Source: Diploscapter coronatus | Taxonomy: Eukaryota > Nematoda > Chromadorea > Rhabditida > Rhabditidae | Assembly: GCA_964036155.1 (NCBI GenBank) | Contig: OZ038422.1 | Coordinates: 45,159,201-45,223,200, forward strand | Length of the DNA: 64,000 bases | Direction of reading: 5' to 3' | Part shown: positions 45,495 through 57,942 of the stretch, piece by piece | How positions within the stretch are numbered: position 1 is the stretch's first letter | Layout of the letters: each line of letters opens with the position of its first letter | Translations under genes and position numbers: made by a program | The notes under the pieces: generated by a model | The model's input: only the letters and a program-made list of their open reading frames with translations | Told to the model about the DNA's origin: nothing | The model's database searches: none

Positions 45495-47511
45495 TTAAAT
45501 ATACGATAAGGCTTGATCATTTTGAATGTATTGGTTCATAGGTGCGATGGCATTTTGGAAAGTCATCATATGGATGCGATTGACGACTTTCAAAACTCGC
45601 CGAAAACGATCCCTTCGGAATAAGACCTTTCGATACGGTCTCGTGAAAACGATCAAGAGAATCGTCCCAATTGTGGAATGACTGGATAGCAATAATTCAG
45701 CCCACGATCCGACAACTTAAAATATTACGAAATATATCAATTTATCTTATTTCAAGCTGCAATAAGGAGGTTGCATTCTCTTTTAGAAATTTACCTTCGC
45801 ACGTTCTCAACCCAACCTTTCCCTCACTATTCTTTCTCTACCTTATCATTTATATTCACAACCAGCGCGTTAAATTTCGGGCAGGTAAGAGGAAGTGGGA
45901 AAAAGAGAAATTTTATGAAGCATTACTTTTCTTTTTTTCTGCGAGTGAAAGAACACAAAGCATCAAAGAAAGACGATAAATCGAGTTGTATTCGGCTGTT
46001 GACACGCATGATTATGTGCTTTCCTCTCCGCGAACGTGCATATTATTTCTCTGGGGTTGAGTCTAGGAGAAGACAGATGCAAAATGCATGCAGCATCCTT
46101 TATTGCAATGTGAGAAAAATAAATGAGTCCTACCTATCGAATACTCAACAGATATAAAGTCACTTGATATAAGGTCTACGATGACTATGAAAAGTGCTAA
46201 CCCATATGTAAATACTGCTGCCAAGTACTAAATAAATTTCATTGGCTGGCCATAAAACTGTGTTTTCATATTACCTGCATAAATAACGATAAAATGGCAT
46301 TTCGATGTGTGAAAGACGAATTCAATGAAGCTCGAGACAGAGAGAATTTACGATCACCCCGTGTTGTTATGATTATCAATGTATGCACTACTAATATCGT
46401 AAAAACAGCTGATGCAATCATGAACACTGCCAAACCGAGCATTGTTAGATATTTAAAATATGGCTGAAAGTTATCTTGTTTAAAGTGAAAATATTTCTGA
46501 TAAACTATTCTCACTATATGGATATCTGTAGCGTATGCCATAACTCGATCGACATATAATAAACATATCTCGTCAGGATGATACTGAAAAACGACTGTAA
46601 ATCAGATGTGCTCACAGGTATTCTTGCCGTTTTTATTTTGGCTGTAGGCACTTTGTTGCCAAACGCTATTTTTTCCCTTTTCCCTTCTTATCCTACACTA
46701 TTTCTTCTTTGGTAATAAAGCACCTACAGCCAAAATTTCTAATGCATAATTCGAATACCAATTTTAGTATCCTGTCATTTCTAAATATATCACACATACT
46801 TACCGTTTCGAGGTAATTCTTAAATTCGCCATCGTTCAATTTGAAATAGATTAAATATACGTCCGCTAAAAATATGCCAAAAAATCCAATCGTCCAAATC
46901 CCTTTTATTATAAACCGTGGGAGCGTGAAAATCTAAATTTTTTAAACCTGAATTAATAATCAACTCATCGCATTACGCAATCTTTAGAACATATCTTGTC
47001 ATGTCTAACGACGAACGTGTACGCTATTATCATAAGGTTCAAAACATGGAACGTTGACGATATACACTAAATAATTCGACAATAAATTTTGGATTAATTA
47101 TTATATTCACTTACAAAAATTATTTCAGTAGGAATGGATTCAAAAATTCCATGTGACACTATAACCATAGCTGAAATTAATTTTTATTAAATTAAAATTT
47201 TAGAAATAATAACGAAATGTTTCGATTCGATTACCTGGAAAATATGCCGTCAAATTACCGAGAAAATTAAGTAAAAAATCGGAGCAAAGAGAGGTAATCT
47301 TGAATTTTATAATGGTAAGATTCGAATATTTTACTAACTCTACCTGCATTACTAAAAGATAGTATTTAAAATTTCGCATAGGTTTCGGCGATTCAAAAAT
47401 GATCAAATACAGAGCTAGAATAGAAAGTGGTATGGCTATGGATCCGAACGTTCTTTGGATAGGTATAAGGTATGTCGGAGGCTCGGATGTAAAATTCGAG
47501 CAGTCATTCAT
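45495..47511 (-). CDS. 7TM chemoreceptor, Srh/Sri (Str superfamily) type
   Basis: Eight exons on the minus strand: 47344-47511, 47235-47298, 47115-47170, 46977-47066, 46804-46932, 46275-46583, 46134-46227, 45495-45715; 376 aa, all junctions in phase. There are seven hydrophobic helices. An N-terminal NxS/T-rich segment (MNDCSNFTSEPPTYLIPIQR) precedes TM1 (IAIPLSILALYLIIF). The TM1-TM2 loop PKPMRNFKYYLLVMQ is typical of Srh/Sri receptors. The third loop has SLNSSFTHRNAILSLFMQ. TM7 ends SHSTIGTILLIVFTRPYRKV, matching the family's HG..S...ML..PYR end. Such receptors act in ciliated sensory neurons; the ligand cannot be guessed. The intron between exons 5 and 6 holds a 100-bp hairpin. Confidence 0.85.
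46636..46735. repeat. 100-bp hairpin (MITE-like) in a chemoreceptor intron
   Basis: TTTTGGCTGTAGGCACTTTG at 46636 and CACCTACAGCCAAAA ending 46735 are inverted repeats; the pairing extends about 28 bp (TTTGTTGCCAAA versus TTTGGTAATAAA) with a pyrimidine-rich loop of some 40 bp. It is wholly inside intron 5. Confidence 0.7.
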
Positions 47512-48171
47512 GATAATAATTTAGGCTCGAAAACTAAATGGATGCCGCGTAACATTCGTCTCATTGATAATGGAGAGTATCAATTAGCAGTTAGAAATAT
47601 AACCAGATTTATCCTGGTAGATATAACAATATAATATTTAATGTCCCAAACTTTAGTATTAAGTTAGCGAAATATTCTAAATGTTCAGAATTATTAGACA
47701 AAGAAATGAAATATTAAGAATTTCTTCAAAGATGCAGCGATCGATTTAGTGAAATTAATTCATGAGGGCAGGTGAAAAATATATGCATATAATAGTAGGT
47801 TAAAAATTACGAATTGACTAATTGCTTTCGTAGATATGACGAATCGTGAAAATGATGGACCTTTCCTCTTTCCTATATAATTTCACATTTTACTATTGTG
47901 TGCCATCATTTTCTCGATTAGTCAAATCCGCGAAGGCAATGCACCAATTTGTCATTTCCAGTTTGCCGCTTATAGTTGAACGTGTTCTATGAGTCCAAAA
48001 ATGACTTTTGTAAATTTAGTGCTAACAGCTGATATGAATAAAGTTTGTACTCAGCGTATATTAATTAGAAAATGTTTTCCAGTAATACAAACGAATCCAA
48101 TTTCAGATTCATAGTTCGATCAGATTTAAAGTCTTCATTTTTGCACATATAAAGGGGGGAAATGTCTTATT
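47512..48171. other. upstream region of the chemoreceptor gene
   Basis: AT-rich, no coding exon seen. A short inverted pair (AATTGACTAATTGC... / ...GATTAGTCAAATCCGCGAAGGCAAT) lies around 47812-47942. Confidence 0.4.
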
Positions 48172-48173
48172 TA

Positions 48174-48651
48174 TTGACCATTGTAAGTGACAAAGTCATC
48201 GCCAGTGCCCTTCGCGAAAGGGCGAGGTGCGAAACGCGTCGCGGCTTTCGTTATGGGGAAAATTTTCCGCACGAAATTTCCATTTTCGCCTATTATTTTT
48301 CGATTTTCTGTCGAAATTTCACTAATTGTCCGTTAATTATCGATAGTTAATGGCAATTAGTGCTAATTATGATTAGATTATCGACTGTTAAGTGAAAATT
48401 TGTTCTTTTATATTGCGTTGTAGTGATTTCTAGACGATTTATTGAAATTTAAACATTTTTTAATGGTTTTCTTCAACAGAACTTTCAAATTAGTGATATT
48501 TGGTCAAATATCCGACAGAGCATCGAAAATAATGGGTGAAAATGGGAATTTCGTGTGACAAATTCTCCCCACAATGAAAGCCACAACGCGTTTCGCACCT
48601 CCCCCTTTCGCGAAGGGCACTGGCGACGGCCAAGTCATTTACAATCGACAA
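48174..48651. mobile_element. MITE with long inverted repeats and TA flanks (478 bp)
   Basis: The outer ~135 bp on each side are imperfect inverted repeats. The left arm starts TTGACCATTGTAAGTGAC and the right arm ends with the diverged complement. The best-matched stretch is GC-rich (CCAGTGCCCTTCGCGAAAGG, then GAGGTGCGAAACGCGT) and stands out in this AT-rich sequence. TA dinucleotides at 48172-48173 and 48652-48653 fit a Tc1/mariner-type target duplication. No transposase frame, so it is non-autonomous. Confidence 0.85.
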
Positions 48652-48653
48652 TA

Positions 48654-49094
48654 ATTGGTATGAAAATTGAAATTTAAAAAGGGGTGATTACAGAATTATA
48701 TAGTAGAGGTAATTTCTTCAACATTGTCGACTTTGAATCATTTATTTCAGTTTTATTTTACATTGGCAAAGGAAAGAAACAAAGAAAAGAACCCGTATCC
48801 AACAACTAAAGAATATCGAGATCATGAAAATGAGACTTTTTGAATACTTTTTGAAAATAATTGTGTTCAGGAGATGAATTTACACACCTTTATAAAAGGC
48901 AAAAATACGGCAATAAAAGAAGAAAAGACAATCTCAAATTGAAAATTCATCAGATTTGTCATTAGAGAAAGAATACAAACTTTCATTACTCTGAAAAATA
49001 TTTCCTTACAGTTTATAATAAAAAAATCGCATCTATTATGCATGAAATGTTATTCGAATCGAAAAAGAACTATACAAATTGATGATCCATTAGT
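48654..49094. other. 3' flank of the RGM gene
   Basis: AT-rich; minus-strand 3' UTR of the gene at 49095. No other signal. Confidence 0.5.
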
Positions 49095-52000
49095 TCAAAG
49101 GAAATTCTGTGCCAGTGTTGCGAGGAATGCACTGATGAGGAGTGTCAGTGGTAGGTAAGTTGATGTTGAATCTGGAATACATCGGTTGAAGTGTGATGAA
49201 TCTGCTGCTGAAGGAGGTGAAGAGGAAGGTCGATAGGGGGAGAGACGACGGACGTCCGAATAGGCAAGGGCGCTCATCGTCACGAGATATTCATCACCTA
49301 AAATAGCATAGAATTGGTCAAATGCAATATGGAGCCAAACCTGTCAACATGAAATCAAATATACAAGCATCGAGAAACGATCCGGTCAGATTTTCTGATA
49401 ATGATTTGCACCGATCTGCAAAGGTCTTTTTGAAAGACTTTATAGGAGATTTGATAGAAACCTGTAGCAAGTTTGACAGGGACGTGAATCTTTCTCTGAT
49501 AGCAATTGGCGAATTCTGAGGTGGCATTTATGGCTTTGGTGACTGGAATCACATCAGATTTTCGACATCCGCCCCAGCATAGCTGATAGGCTGTTGAGTC
49601 GGCTGTCTGTAGGATATTTATTTTTTTTTTTTGTAAATTTGGACTTGACTTCATGGTGATTTTGGAAATGTTTGAATTGTATTGAAATTTTATTAGATAG
49701 AAATTGGAGTTTCGAAAATTCTTTTTCACTTTCTCAAACCTGTAAGACATGAAGAGGCGCTCGGACTGCTACGCTGAGATATGGCCCTTGTCTCCGGAGA
49801 TGGATTGAGGTGTCGATATATCGGAGTCGGAGTTCAACGTAGTCCGGGTCTTGGCGTAGCAGCTAAATCATTTGTTCTCGAAATTTTTATCGTCCTGAAC
49901 AACCTCCACAGAATGTTTGTGTTGATCGACAGAAACATGCGTGGTTCCATCGACGAATGCATCTGACAACCGTTTCGTCTCAGCAGCAGCTTCGTATCGC
50001 AACCGACTTGTGCAGTTGTGTTTTCGAATCAATACCGTCACCTAAATTTCAAGACTTTTCCCTCGCGTTTTCTGAATTTTCCATGAAAGTTATTCCTGAA
50101 CGCTTATTCTCGTCTTATCAGCTTCTTTGTTTTGTGAGGATACGGGAATTATGCAAAGGACGGAGATAGAATTCGCGAAGAATGCTGACGTAGCGAGCAA
50201 TCTGCGATAAGAGGCCTGAGAAAATGGAGAAATAAGAGGGAATGTCGATCGTTTCTTGATCAGACTAGGTTCGTCGCAAATAAGCGAGAGGAGTCATGTG
50301 AACAGAAAGCTGACACAAAGTGCTTTCCTCACTGAAAGGGTCGTTGCTCTTTTCGCCTGTTAGTCTGTTTATCAGTCCAATCAGGCGCCAAAATGTTAAC
50401 GCGAATATTTTATGATCCGAGACTTTGATTTTTCGGGAAGACTAGCTTGTGATGACATTTTACAGCTTTTTCAAGCATTCCATTTTTAGCTTTATTGGCC
50501 CTGATGGAATGTTCAATATCAAATTAAAGAAGAGCTAATTATCAAAATAACATTTCTTGAGAACCGTACCACAGGAAGAACCGTCGCCAATCTGTCTGCC
50601 ATGACTTCAGCTTTTCACTTTCGCATTTACTTTTCGCTCTCTCCAACTAACTTTACTTATTATCTTTTCCGAGCGGATTCATTTCAAGCTCCCACAACCC
50701 ACAGTTCCTCTCGACTCCTTGCTTTTCGTTTGTTTGTAAACGCCTACCGATAAAGTGGAAAAAGCTCACATAAACCTAGGAATTTTCAGGAGAATGCAAT
50801 TTTTAGAGGATATTTTTAAAAACTGGGATCAAGAGCATGAACCATTTTTGCAAATCGTCAGGTTGAAAATATGATAAAATTTATCAAACGATGATTTTGG
50901 TATGGAATTCATTTCATTTCTGCTGATTTTTTTAATATATTAGAGATGAAAGCGAAATTTTAACGGAGGCTTTTTCTCATGATGTTTGATGTCTAAAATG
51001 TTAATGAAATGAGAGAATGCTTGGAATTTCAATTTTACGCTCTTTCTTGATCATCTAATCGAGTGATGGACTTATCGAAGAAGTGAAACAGAAGGCTGAG
51101 GCAAGGCAATAGAGGCCTAGGCTGCAATCATTCAACAATCACTGGGTGTGTCTCTTTAAGAAGAAGAGGAAGGAGTGAAGGGAAAGATGAAGCCGAAGCA
51201 GACAGGCTGGCGCTTGGTTCAGCAGATTCAGGAATGATGAAATTTGAAGAAAGGGTAGAATGTTTCAAACTTGAATAATGGTGAATCTCCAAGAGTAATG
51301 TGAATATGATAGTAGATCTTTAAACGGTTTAAAATTATGATCAATCGTGTATATTTTCCAACCTTGTTGACCGACGTCGTCAGATGAGCACCATGAACGT
51401 TGGTGTTTGTTACTTGAATTAAGAAATATCTGAAAATAATCTCTTCTTTATTCGATTTCTAGTAAATGCTACCGATTTTCCACCAATGGCCTGGCACCTT
51501 CTTCAGAACAAGTTTCGAATGTTCCATCGAATCGGAGTAAGTGGGGATCACCAAATAAAGCACAATACCGAACAAGACGATGTGATGATGGAGGCAAGAA
51601 ATGGCATCTGAAAAATGAACTTAATTTTTAAAACTGACAGTGTTGTATTTTTTAAAATAAATAGTGCAAAAATACTTCCATAGTTCATACGAAACTTTAT
51701 TATCACGTCAAAAATCTACAAGCTATCATAGCCAGACCTATTTCCATGAGATCTTGCGAGATTCATCTTCGCACATCCGTATTCTCGCCAGTCTTTCCTC
51801 ATAACGAGAAGTGTCGAATGAAAGTCTAGTCTTCCGTGACAATGTCGAGTTGTGTCGTTGAGGCATTTGATGTATGTTTGGAGAACCTAATGATCGATAT
51901 TGTTGAATTGAAACAAGATACTGTAGAATGAATGTGATTTCCATCTGCAGCTGTTCTTTCTTTCCCCTCCCTCACTCACCTCGCAATATCGCTCGCTATG

Positions 52001-52391
52001 CGAAGGTCGCAGAGACTCGTAGTCCTTGGCGCGCTGGAACCATTGCGTGCATTCGTCCACTCGGCAACTACCTGCAGAAGGATTACTGTAATTGCTATCA
52101 GTGAGTTTTTAAATGTTAACTAGTTATAGTGGAAAGTTTTCCTTCTTCGAAGTCCTTAGAATCTCACAGTTGAAATTCATTCGCTACTGATATTATATGA
52201 TTTCAACCTTAGTCTAGCTCAGAACTCTATGCTAATTGTATAGTATCGTAGGTTGAAAGTCTTACTCTTTACAATATCTGAAAGAAAACAAACTCACTAG
52301 ATACAGGAGTAAATAGGCACATGCTAATCAGAATGAAGATCTGCAGTACGACGTATAGTTTGAAGCTGAGTAGTGGCAAGGGTAAATTCAT
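49095..52391 (-). CDS. drag-1: repulsive guidance molecule (RGM) family, DRAG-1 homologue
   Basis: GPI-anchored BMP co-receptor family. Ten exons on the minus strand: 52298-52391, 51980-52071, 51738-51886, 51473-51607, 51363-51429, 49904-50041, 49740-49862, 49462-49606, 49341-49415, 49095-49297; 406 aa, all in phase. A signal peptide (exon 1, VLQIFILISMCLF) is followed by the Cys-rich N domain (SSCRVDEC, YIKCLNDTTRHCHGRLDFHS). The partial von Willebrand D domain has the GDPH autocleavage site (residues 131-134 in CALFGDPHLLRFDG), and later NKVTVLIRKHNC, AFVDGTT, YQLCWGGC and DACIFDFMLTGDEYL, each with a direct counterpart in vertebrate RGMs. The C terminus is a Ser/Pro linker plus a hydrophobic GPI tail (YLPLTLLISAFLATLA). 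No RGD motif. Intron 5 is 1.3 kb. In C. elegans the homologue acts in BMP/DBL-1 body-size signalling. Confidence 0.93.
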
Positions 52392-55300
52392 ATCATGTCA
52401 TATCGTGGTGACTCGGCCCAAGACTAGGCTACAGCGAAGAGAATTCGAGTTCGAATGAATAATTGATGTAATCCTTTTAGCGAAGCAGTGTGGTTGTGTA
52501 TCTGAAATTGCAAAAATGATTTTAAAATCCAAGAACAAAATATTTGTAAAATTGAGAATAAAACAGAACTCCTTTAAATATTCTAAGTTCGACTTTCAAA
52601 AATCCAATTATATCAAATCAACGGTTGTAAAATTGTTTTGCGAAGGAAAATTTCATAAGAAAGACGAAATGGGCGGCAAAGAAGCTTGAATGAGCTAGAC
52701 AAATGGACGCGTAGAAAGAGCAAAAGAGCACCGAACTGTCACATAGTTTGCCCAATATTTTACGAGTCGGTAAGCTACCAGCAACAACTCAGAAAGAGGC
52801 AGGAAGGAAGAGAGGGGAAGAAGACCACCGGAGATGCAGGGTTGCAAGCTGAAGAGGGAAGGGAAAGAGGATAACGAAATGAACGTGCGTATGTGCGTAA
52901 AAGTGGCCAAATTTGCAAGTGGCAAACCAAACGGAACAAATTTTACGAATTCAGAAAATTATATGGAACTTCAAGAGCACATTCCTGAATTTGCTTACAT
53001 GAACTTCTTCATGAAAATATATTCACACATTTTATTATTCTTTGGAAGAAAAGTATGCTGTTTTGAATTTTATCGTAGAGAAAAAACATAGTAAAAATAT
53101 CATGAAAAATCGAATATCCACTATTTTCAATTACCAGTGTGACAAAATGGAAGTCGATAACACAGAGCGATAATTTGTCCGCGAGAAACAAATAGAGCAA
53201 ATTGACAGTTGTCGGGTGGAATCACTGTCAAATTGTCGTTCGAAGAAAGGAGTTTTACAAGCGAAGTGAAGAGCACTCAGAATACGATCTAGGATGGCTA
53301 GCAGCAATTTAGGAGCCATAAATTAAATTTTTGGCTTATCTAGCCAAAATAAGGTGAATATGAATGGCCAAATGTCTATAAAGGTGATAAGATTGTTGAT
53401 GGATCACAGAAGCAGAGTTGTTCGGTAAAGAGTTCGAGATTTTGGAAAACCAGGTTTATTGACGAAATCAATCTGCGGACATTCTCGAGCTTTTCTTTTT
53501 GCTCTGTCAGCGATGTGCCTCATTTTCTTCCTTTTTCCTTCTCTCTGCTTCATTAAAGAGAAAACATGGATAGGCAGAGAAAAAAGCAAGGTCGAGGTTA
53601 CCCGCCGATCGGATCAGCCTACAAGAATATCGAAAACGGAATAGAAATCGACTAAACGGGGTAAAATGTAAAAATGGGAGTAATCTAGAATAAGTTTAAT
53701 TTCTTAAAAAGCGATAATCGCTAATTTTACTTCATGATTGATGAAATTTATGGGATTCTGTAAAATGAGGCAAAAAGTGTCTACTACATTCATGCAGGTG
53801 CTTTGCACGGATGTGATGGGTGTATGGAAAGATCCAAAGAGGCCGCCTCGAAATGACTGGATGTCCGAACAAAACACCTAATTTTGGCACTGCGCCTGTA
53901 AAATGAAGAGGAAGAATTGCCGTTGGAAATGAAAGAAGAGGGGAATTGGCTGAACGCGCCGCATACAGAATGTGCAATCAGGCGGAAAGCAGAAGGAACG
54001 AAACTGGAGAATCAAGTAATGGAAACAGCAACAGAAGGACGAAAGGTGGATCACTGCTTAGTTACGGTCTCAGTCATTTTCGCGGAGATAATACGAGAAT
54101 TCGAGCAATTTGGGGAATTTTTTGCTAATGTCAAGAGCTACTGTAGATGATAGAGGTTTATCTTTCCTAAACTCTCGAGGATTCGAAAATACAATCGACT
54201 AGAGTTCTCCTCCTATCAGCGATGTCCTTTGCTAGGTTGATTAAATAGTGAAGCCAAAAAATATCAGAAAAGTTTAGCGTTGTGTCCAAAATTAGAAACA
54301 AATCTGTCATCTGCAAAATCATAGGTAGGCAGTCATCATCTCCCAGTCATTCAGTGTGTGGCGTGTGTCCCACAGCGAATTGTTCTCGCTCTTGTCTGCC
54401 TGTCTCTTTCCATCTACAGTAGTCTTTTTTTCATCGTCACTTTTTTGCGCGTTGTCTACGCGTCGTTTCGGCTGATCGCAATGATGGATCGTCTCGTTCA
54501 GATGCAAAACAAACAAATCGACGGCTGGACGGATGGATGATAGGGTCGTCAGTTAGTGAAAGGCGAATTCAGCTACTCGCATCGAGCGTTCACCCGCTCC
54601 ATTTCAGTTCGTCCTTCTCTCCTCTCGTCCTCTTCGCCCTATCACCCTATCAATTTCTCCGTTTATTGACTTAGCGATGATGAATGAACTATTAATTGGG
54701 GTTGACATTTCTGGCGCCCTGCTTGCAGCCCCCTCCTCATTCGTCCATTTCATTCCATCGTTTCACTTCTGACGCGCAAAATTTCACGCAGATAAATGAT
54801 GAAATTGGGGGAAAAGAATGGAGAATGAAGCGGATCTGAGATAAAAAGGATAGGGGATAAAAGTGCGAAGGGACGAGATCGCGGAACGACGAGTCATCCT
54901 TAGAGAGATGATGCAAGAATTTCTCTGACAGAAGCAGAAGCAGACATGATGGCGTTGGAAGAAAGCTGCAGACCACGATTTTATTTAGACATTGATTTAA
55001 GACTTTTCTAGAATTTTTTTTACAATTTCAAGAAACCTACGTAAACGAATTATGGTCCATTCTATAATTCACCGGCTGACCACCACCACCGTTACTCAAA
55101 TTCACTAACTATTTGTTCTCTTTTCTCTACCCCTCCTAGCCTAAAATTCGGTGAATTGTAGCAGAAATCACGAAATATCGGTATCGATGAGTTGTCCAAC
55201 AATCTAGGGCTAAATTTAAAGCCATTTCGATTCTGAAATGTTCCAATCAAGGCTATGCAGAAATTTCGTTCCCAAATTATTGGTTTCAGCTCATTTTTGA

Positions 55301-57816
55301 TCGATTTCCATTCGATTACCGAACACTTTAGGAAGCACTTTCTATTCTGATTGCGATACCGAAAATCTCAAAAGTCATTTTCGCACATATTTTACTCTAG
55401 CTATTAACTCTTTCACTTCTTGTCTTCAAAATGAACAAAATTCTGCAGTACTAATTGAGCAATTGAGAAGGACGACTTTGATCGAACTACGAAGTCATTA
55501 ATAATTTCTCGAAATCTGACAATTTTGGATTACCGTAGCGCGAATTTGAAAGAAAATGATGGATGTCGCCGGAAGTTAGGCGGCAAAACGGGCAACTTGA
55601 AAGTGACACGATGAATCGGAGAAACGGAGATCGAGATAAGGGGGGAAGAACGATGATTTTTTCAGGTTATTTCCATAGGAAAAAATCAGCAAAATCTATT
55701 GGATTTTTAAGTTATTGAAATGGCAAGCAAAGTCGTAATTCAAAAATTTCAAGATTTTTGTCAAAGTTATAGAATTGCAATAATTGTTCTAACATAGAAG
55801 CGGAAAAATTGAAAGCTTCTGAATATATTTTCGAAAGATTTCTTAAATTTCAATGATTCTTGACTAATTTGAAGTTATTATTGTCACAAAACAAGACTTT
55901 TGCAAGAAAAACTTGTCAATAATGTCAAATTTGTTCACAAAAAAAATATTTTGAGTGTTTCGTTCGCTATAACAGGACAGTCAGTAGGAGAAACCCTTGT
56001 GATGAGAACAAGGGAAACCCTCGTGACAATTCAAGAAGAGAAGGCAGAAGGAAACAACGGCTCATTAATGATGTCTTATCATTCGGTGTTAGGAGGAGCA
56101 ATAAGTACAAAGAAGATGGGAATAAAAACGGAAAGAAGAAACATTTTACAAGGATCCATAGAGTTCAGAAGTTGAATGAGTGAAAAATCTCGTCACAGAA
56201 AATCATGTTACGTTTTCAGTTTTAAATTAGTCTTATACTTGATCACTTGATCAACTGAATTTTTTTAAAATAAAAGATACGGTTCTGATACTGATGGAAT
56301 CAGATTTTTTAATGAAAACTAAAAAAAGCGGAACTCTGACAAATTATTCACGAAAGAATACTCTTTCCGGTAATATGAGCTAGAACAGGCTCAAAAATGA
56401 TCCGGAAGCATATAGGAAGAAAAGTCACGAAATAATCTGTGAAATATGGGATAAGTATCCAAATTAGACGAGGTGTCGATCACATGCAGCACATGAGGAA
56501 GATCGATAGGAAGTGCTCGAAGTAAAAGAGAGGGAGAAATAAAGAAGACAGGGAGAAGCAGGGAAGGAAGGGAAGAAAGAAAGAAAGAGAGACAGTGATA
56601 AGGAGGAAATCTGTACGAAGGCTGCATGTTTGCATTGCAGGCAGAAATAGAGGGATCAGAGAAAGGAGAGAAGTAAAACTGTCGCTCATCAATTCTGGAA
56701 TCTAATTGAATTGAGAAGTAAGAGAGATAAAGAGATTTATGATCTGTTATCAAAGGGATAAATCGGATATTTCACGTAGATAATCTGCATGAAGTTTACT
56801 GAAGAAGAATTGATTCATGCGTAGGCAGTGATACAAATAGCTTGTAGCGCTTAAAAAGTATTACAAATATGGGTTAATGCGCGACTGGATACCATGATGA
56901 GTGAGTCACAGACTTGAAATTCGAATAATATTTTTCAAATATTCAGTGCAAAACGATCGATTTAGTACTTTGCGAAGGATATTGAACAATTACAACCATA
57001 AATTTAATTCAGCTACAGTAATCCATGGAAAAGGAGAGAAAACCGATAATTACAAGGTCATGTTTTCTGCGTCGATTTGAAAATATGCAAATCGAGTAGA
57101 ATGAAAAGGGATATCAGACGTTAGAATAAGCGAATATGGTCGTTTATTTCTGTGGGATGTCTAAAGTCGAGCTCCACCTCTTCCCTACTATTCGTCCTCG
57201 ACAGTATGGCGCCGAATGAATGTGAAAGGTAGAGTCGGGTTGCTTGGATTTATGAAAATTCTGACAGGGTTTGAAGAATTAACAATAAGCTTTTACTGGG
57301 AATCAAGATTTTATGATCTTTTTCTTCTTATTCTCAATGCTATGGGAGTTTCCATCTAACGGGATGACGGGGTGAATTTTTGAATGATAAAGCGTCTTTC
57401 TTGAGAATATGAGAGAAGCTCTAACATCAGACAAAAATTACTCCTTTAAATAGTAGTTGCCCAATGATATAAATGAACAGTTTGACCAAATAAGCAATCC
57501 TATTTCAGTAGATAAGCTCTACCTATTTCAATCTGCTGTCCAGGTAGATTGGCTAAAATGGCGCATTTTGTTCTGCCGTCTTTCATCTGCTACTGACTAA
57601 TTGAGATAAATTGGACTTGTTATTCAGGAATGTTGAATTGTTGAGGAATAAAAGGGGGCTCATAAAACAGTCATTCAGTCCTTGATTGTATCTGAAATTG
57701 CCGCAGGCCATTTACGCCTGGCGCTTCTCTTTGATCTTCCGACTTTTGATAGTCACGCATTGGAAAATAAAAAAAGTGCAAAAAAGTTATCGATGATTAT
57801 CCGTTTATGAAATAAT
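52392..57816. other. 5.4 kb without a recognisable gene
   Basis: The first few hundred bases are the 5' flank of the RGM gene. Beyond that I find only short frames without splice support. A CT-rich, GC-higher block at 54350-54760 and another at 55070-55140 (CCACCACCACC) could be regulatory or 5' UTR of an unseen gene. A purine-rich tract lies at 56520-56610. Confidence 0.4.
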
Positions 57817-57942
57817 CGGCAATTTGAAAAAGTAGTTGCATCGTAGCATCATTGCGCGCGAAATAGTATAGGATATTAGGGAAAAGATTCTCTTCCTTTA
57901 CTATTTCGTATACAACGATGCAACTACTTTTCCAGGTTGCCA
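57817..57942. repeat. 126-bp hairpin repeat (MITE-like)
   Basis: The left arm starts GGCAATTTGAAAAAGTAGTT and continues GCATCGTAGCATC through CGAAATAGTA. The right arm is the imperfect complement (TACTATTTCGTATACAACGA, then TGCAACTACTTTTCCAGGTT, ending near 57942). Arms are about 50 bp with a short loop of some 25 bp. No target duplication is obvious. Confidence 0.75.

Noticed and set aside
45671..46157. Two overlapping plus-strand open frames over 100 codons
   Set aside because: They overlap exons 7-8 and intron 7 of the well-supported minus-strand chemoreceptor gene and show no family resemblance.
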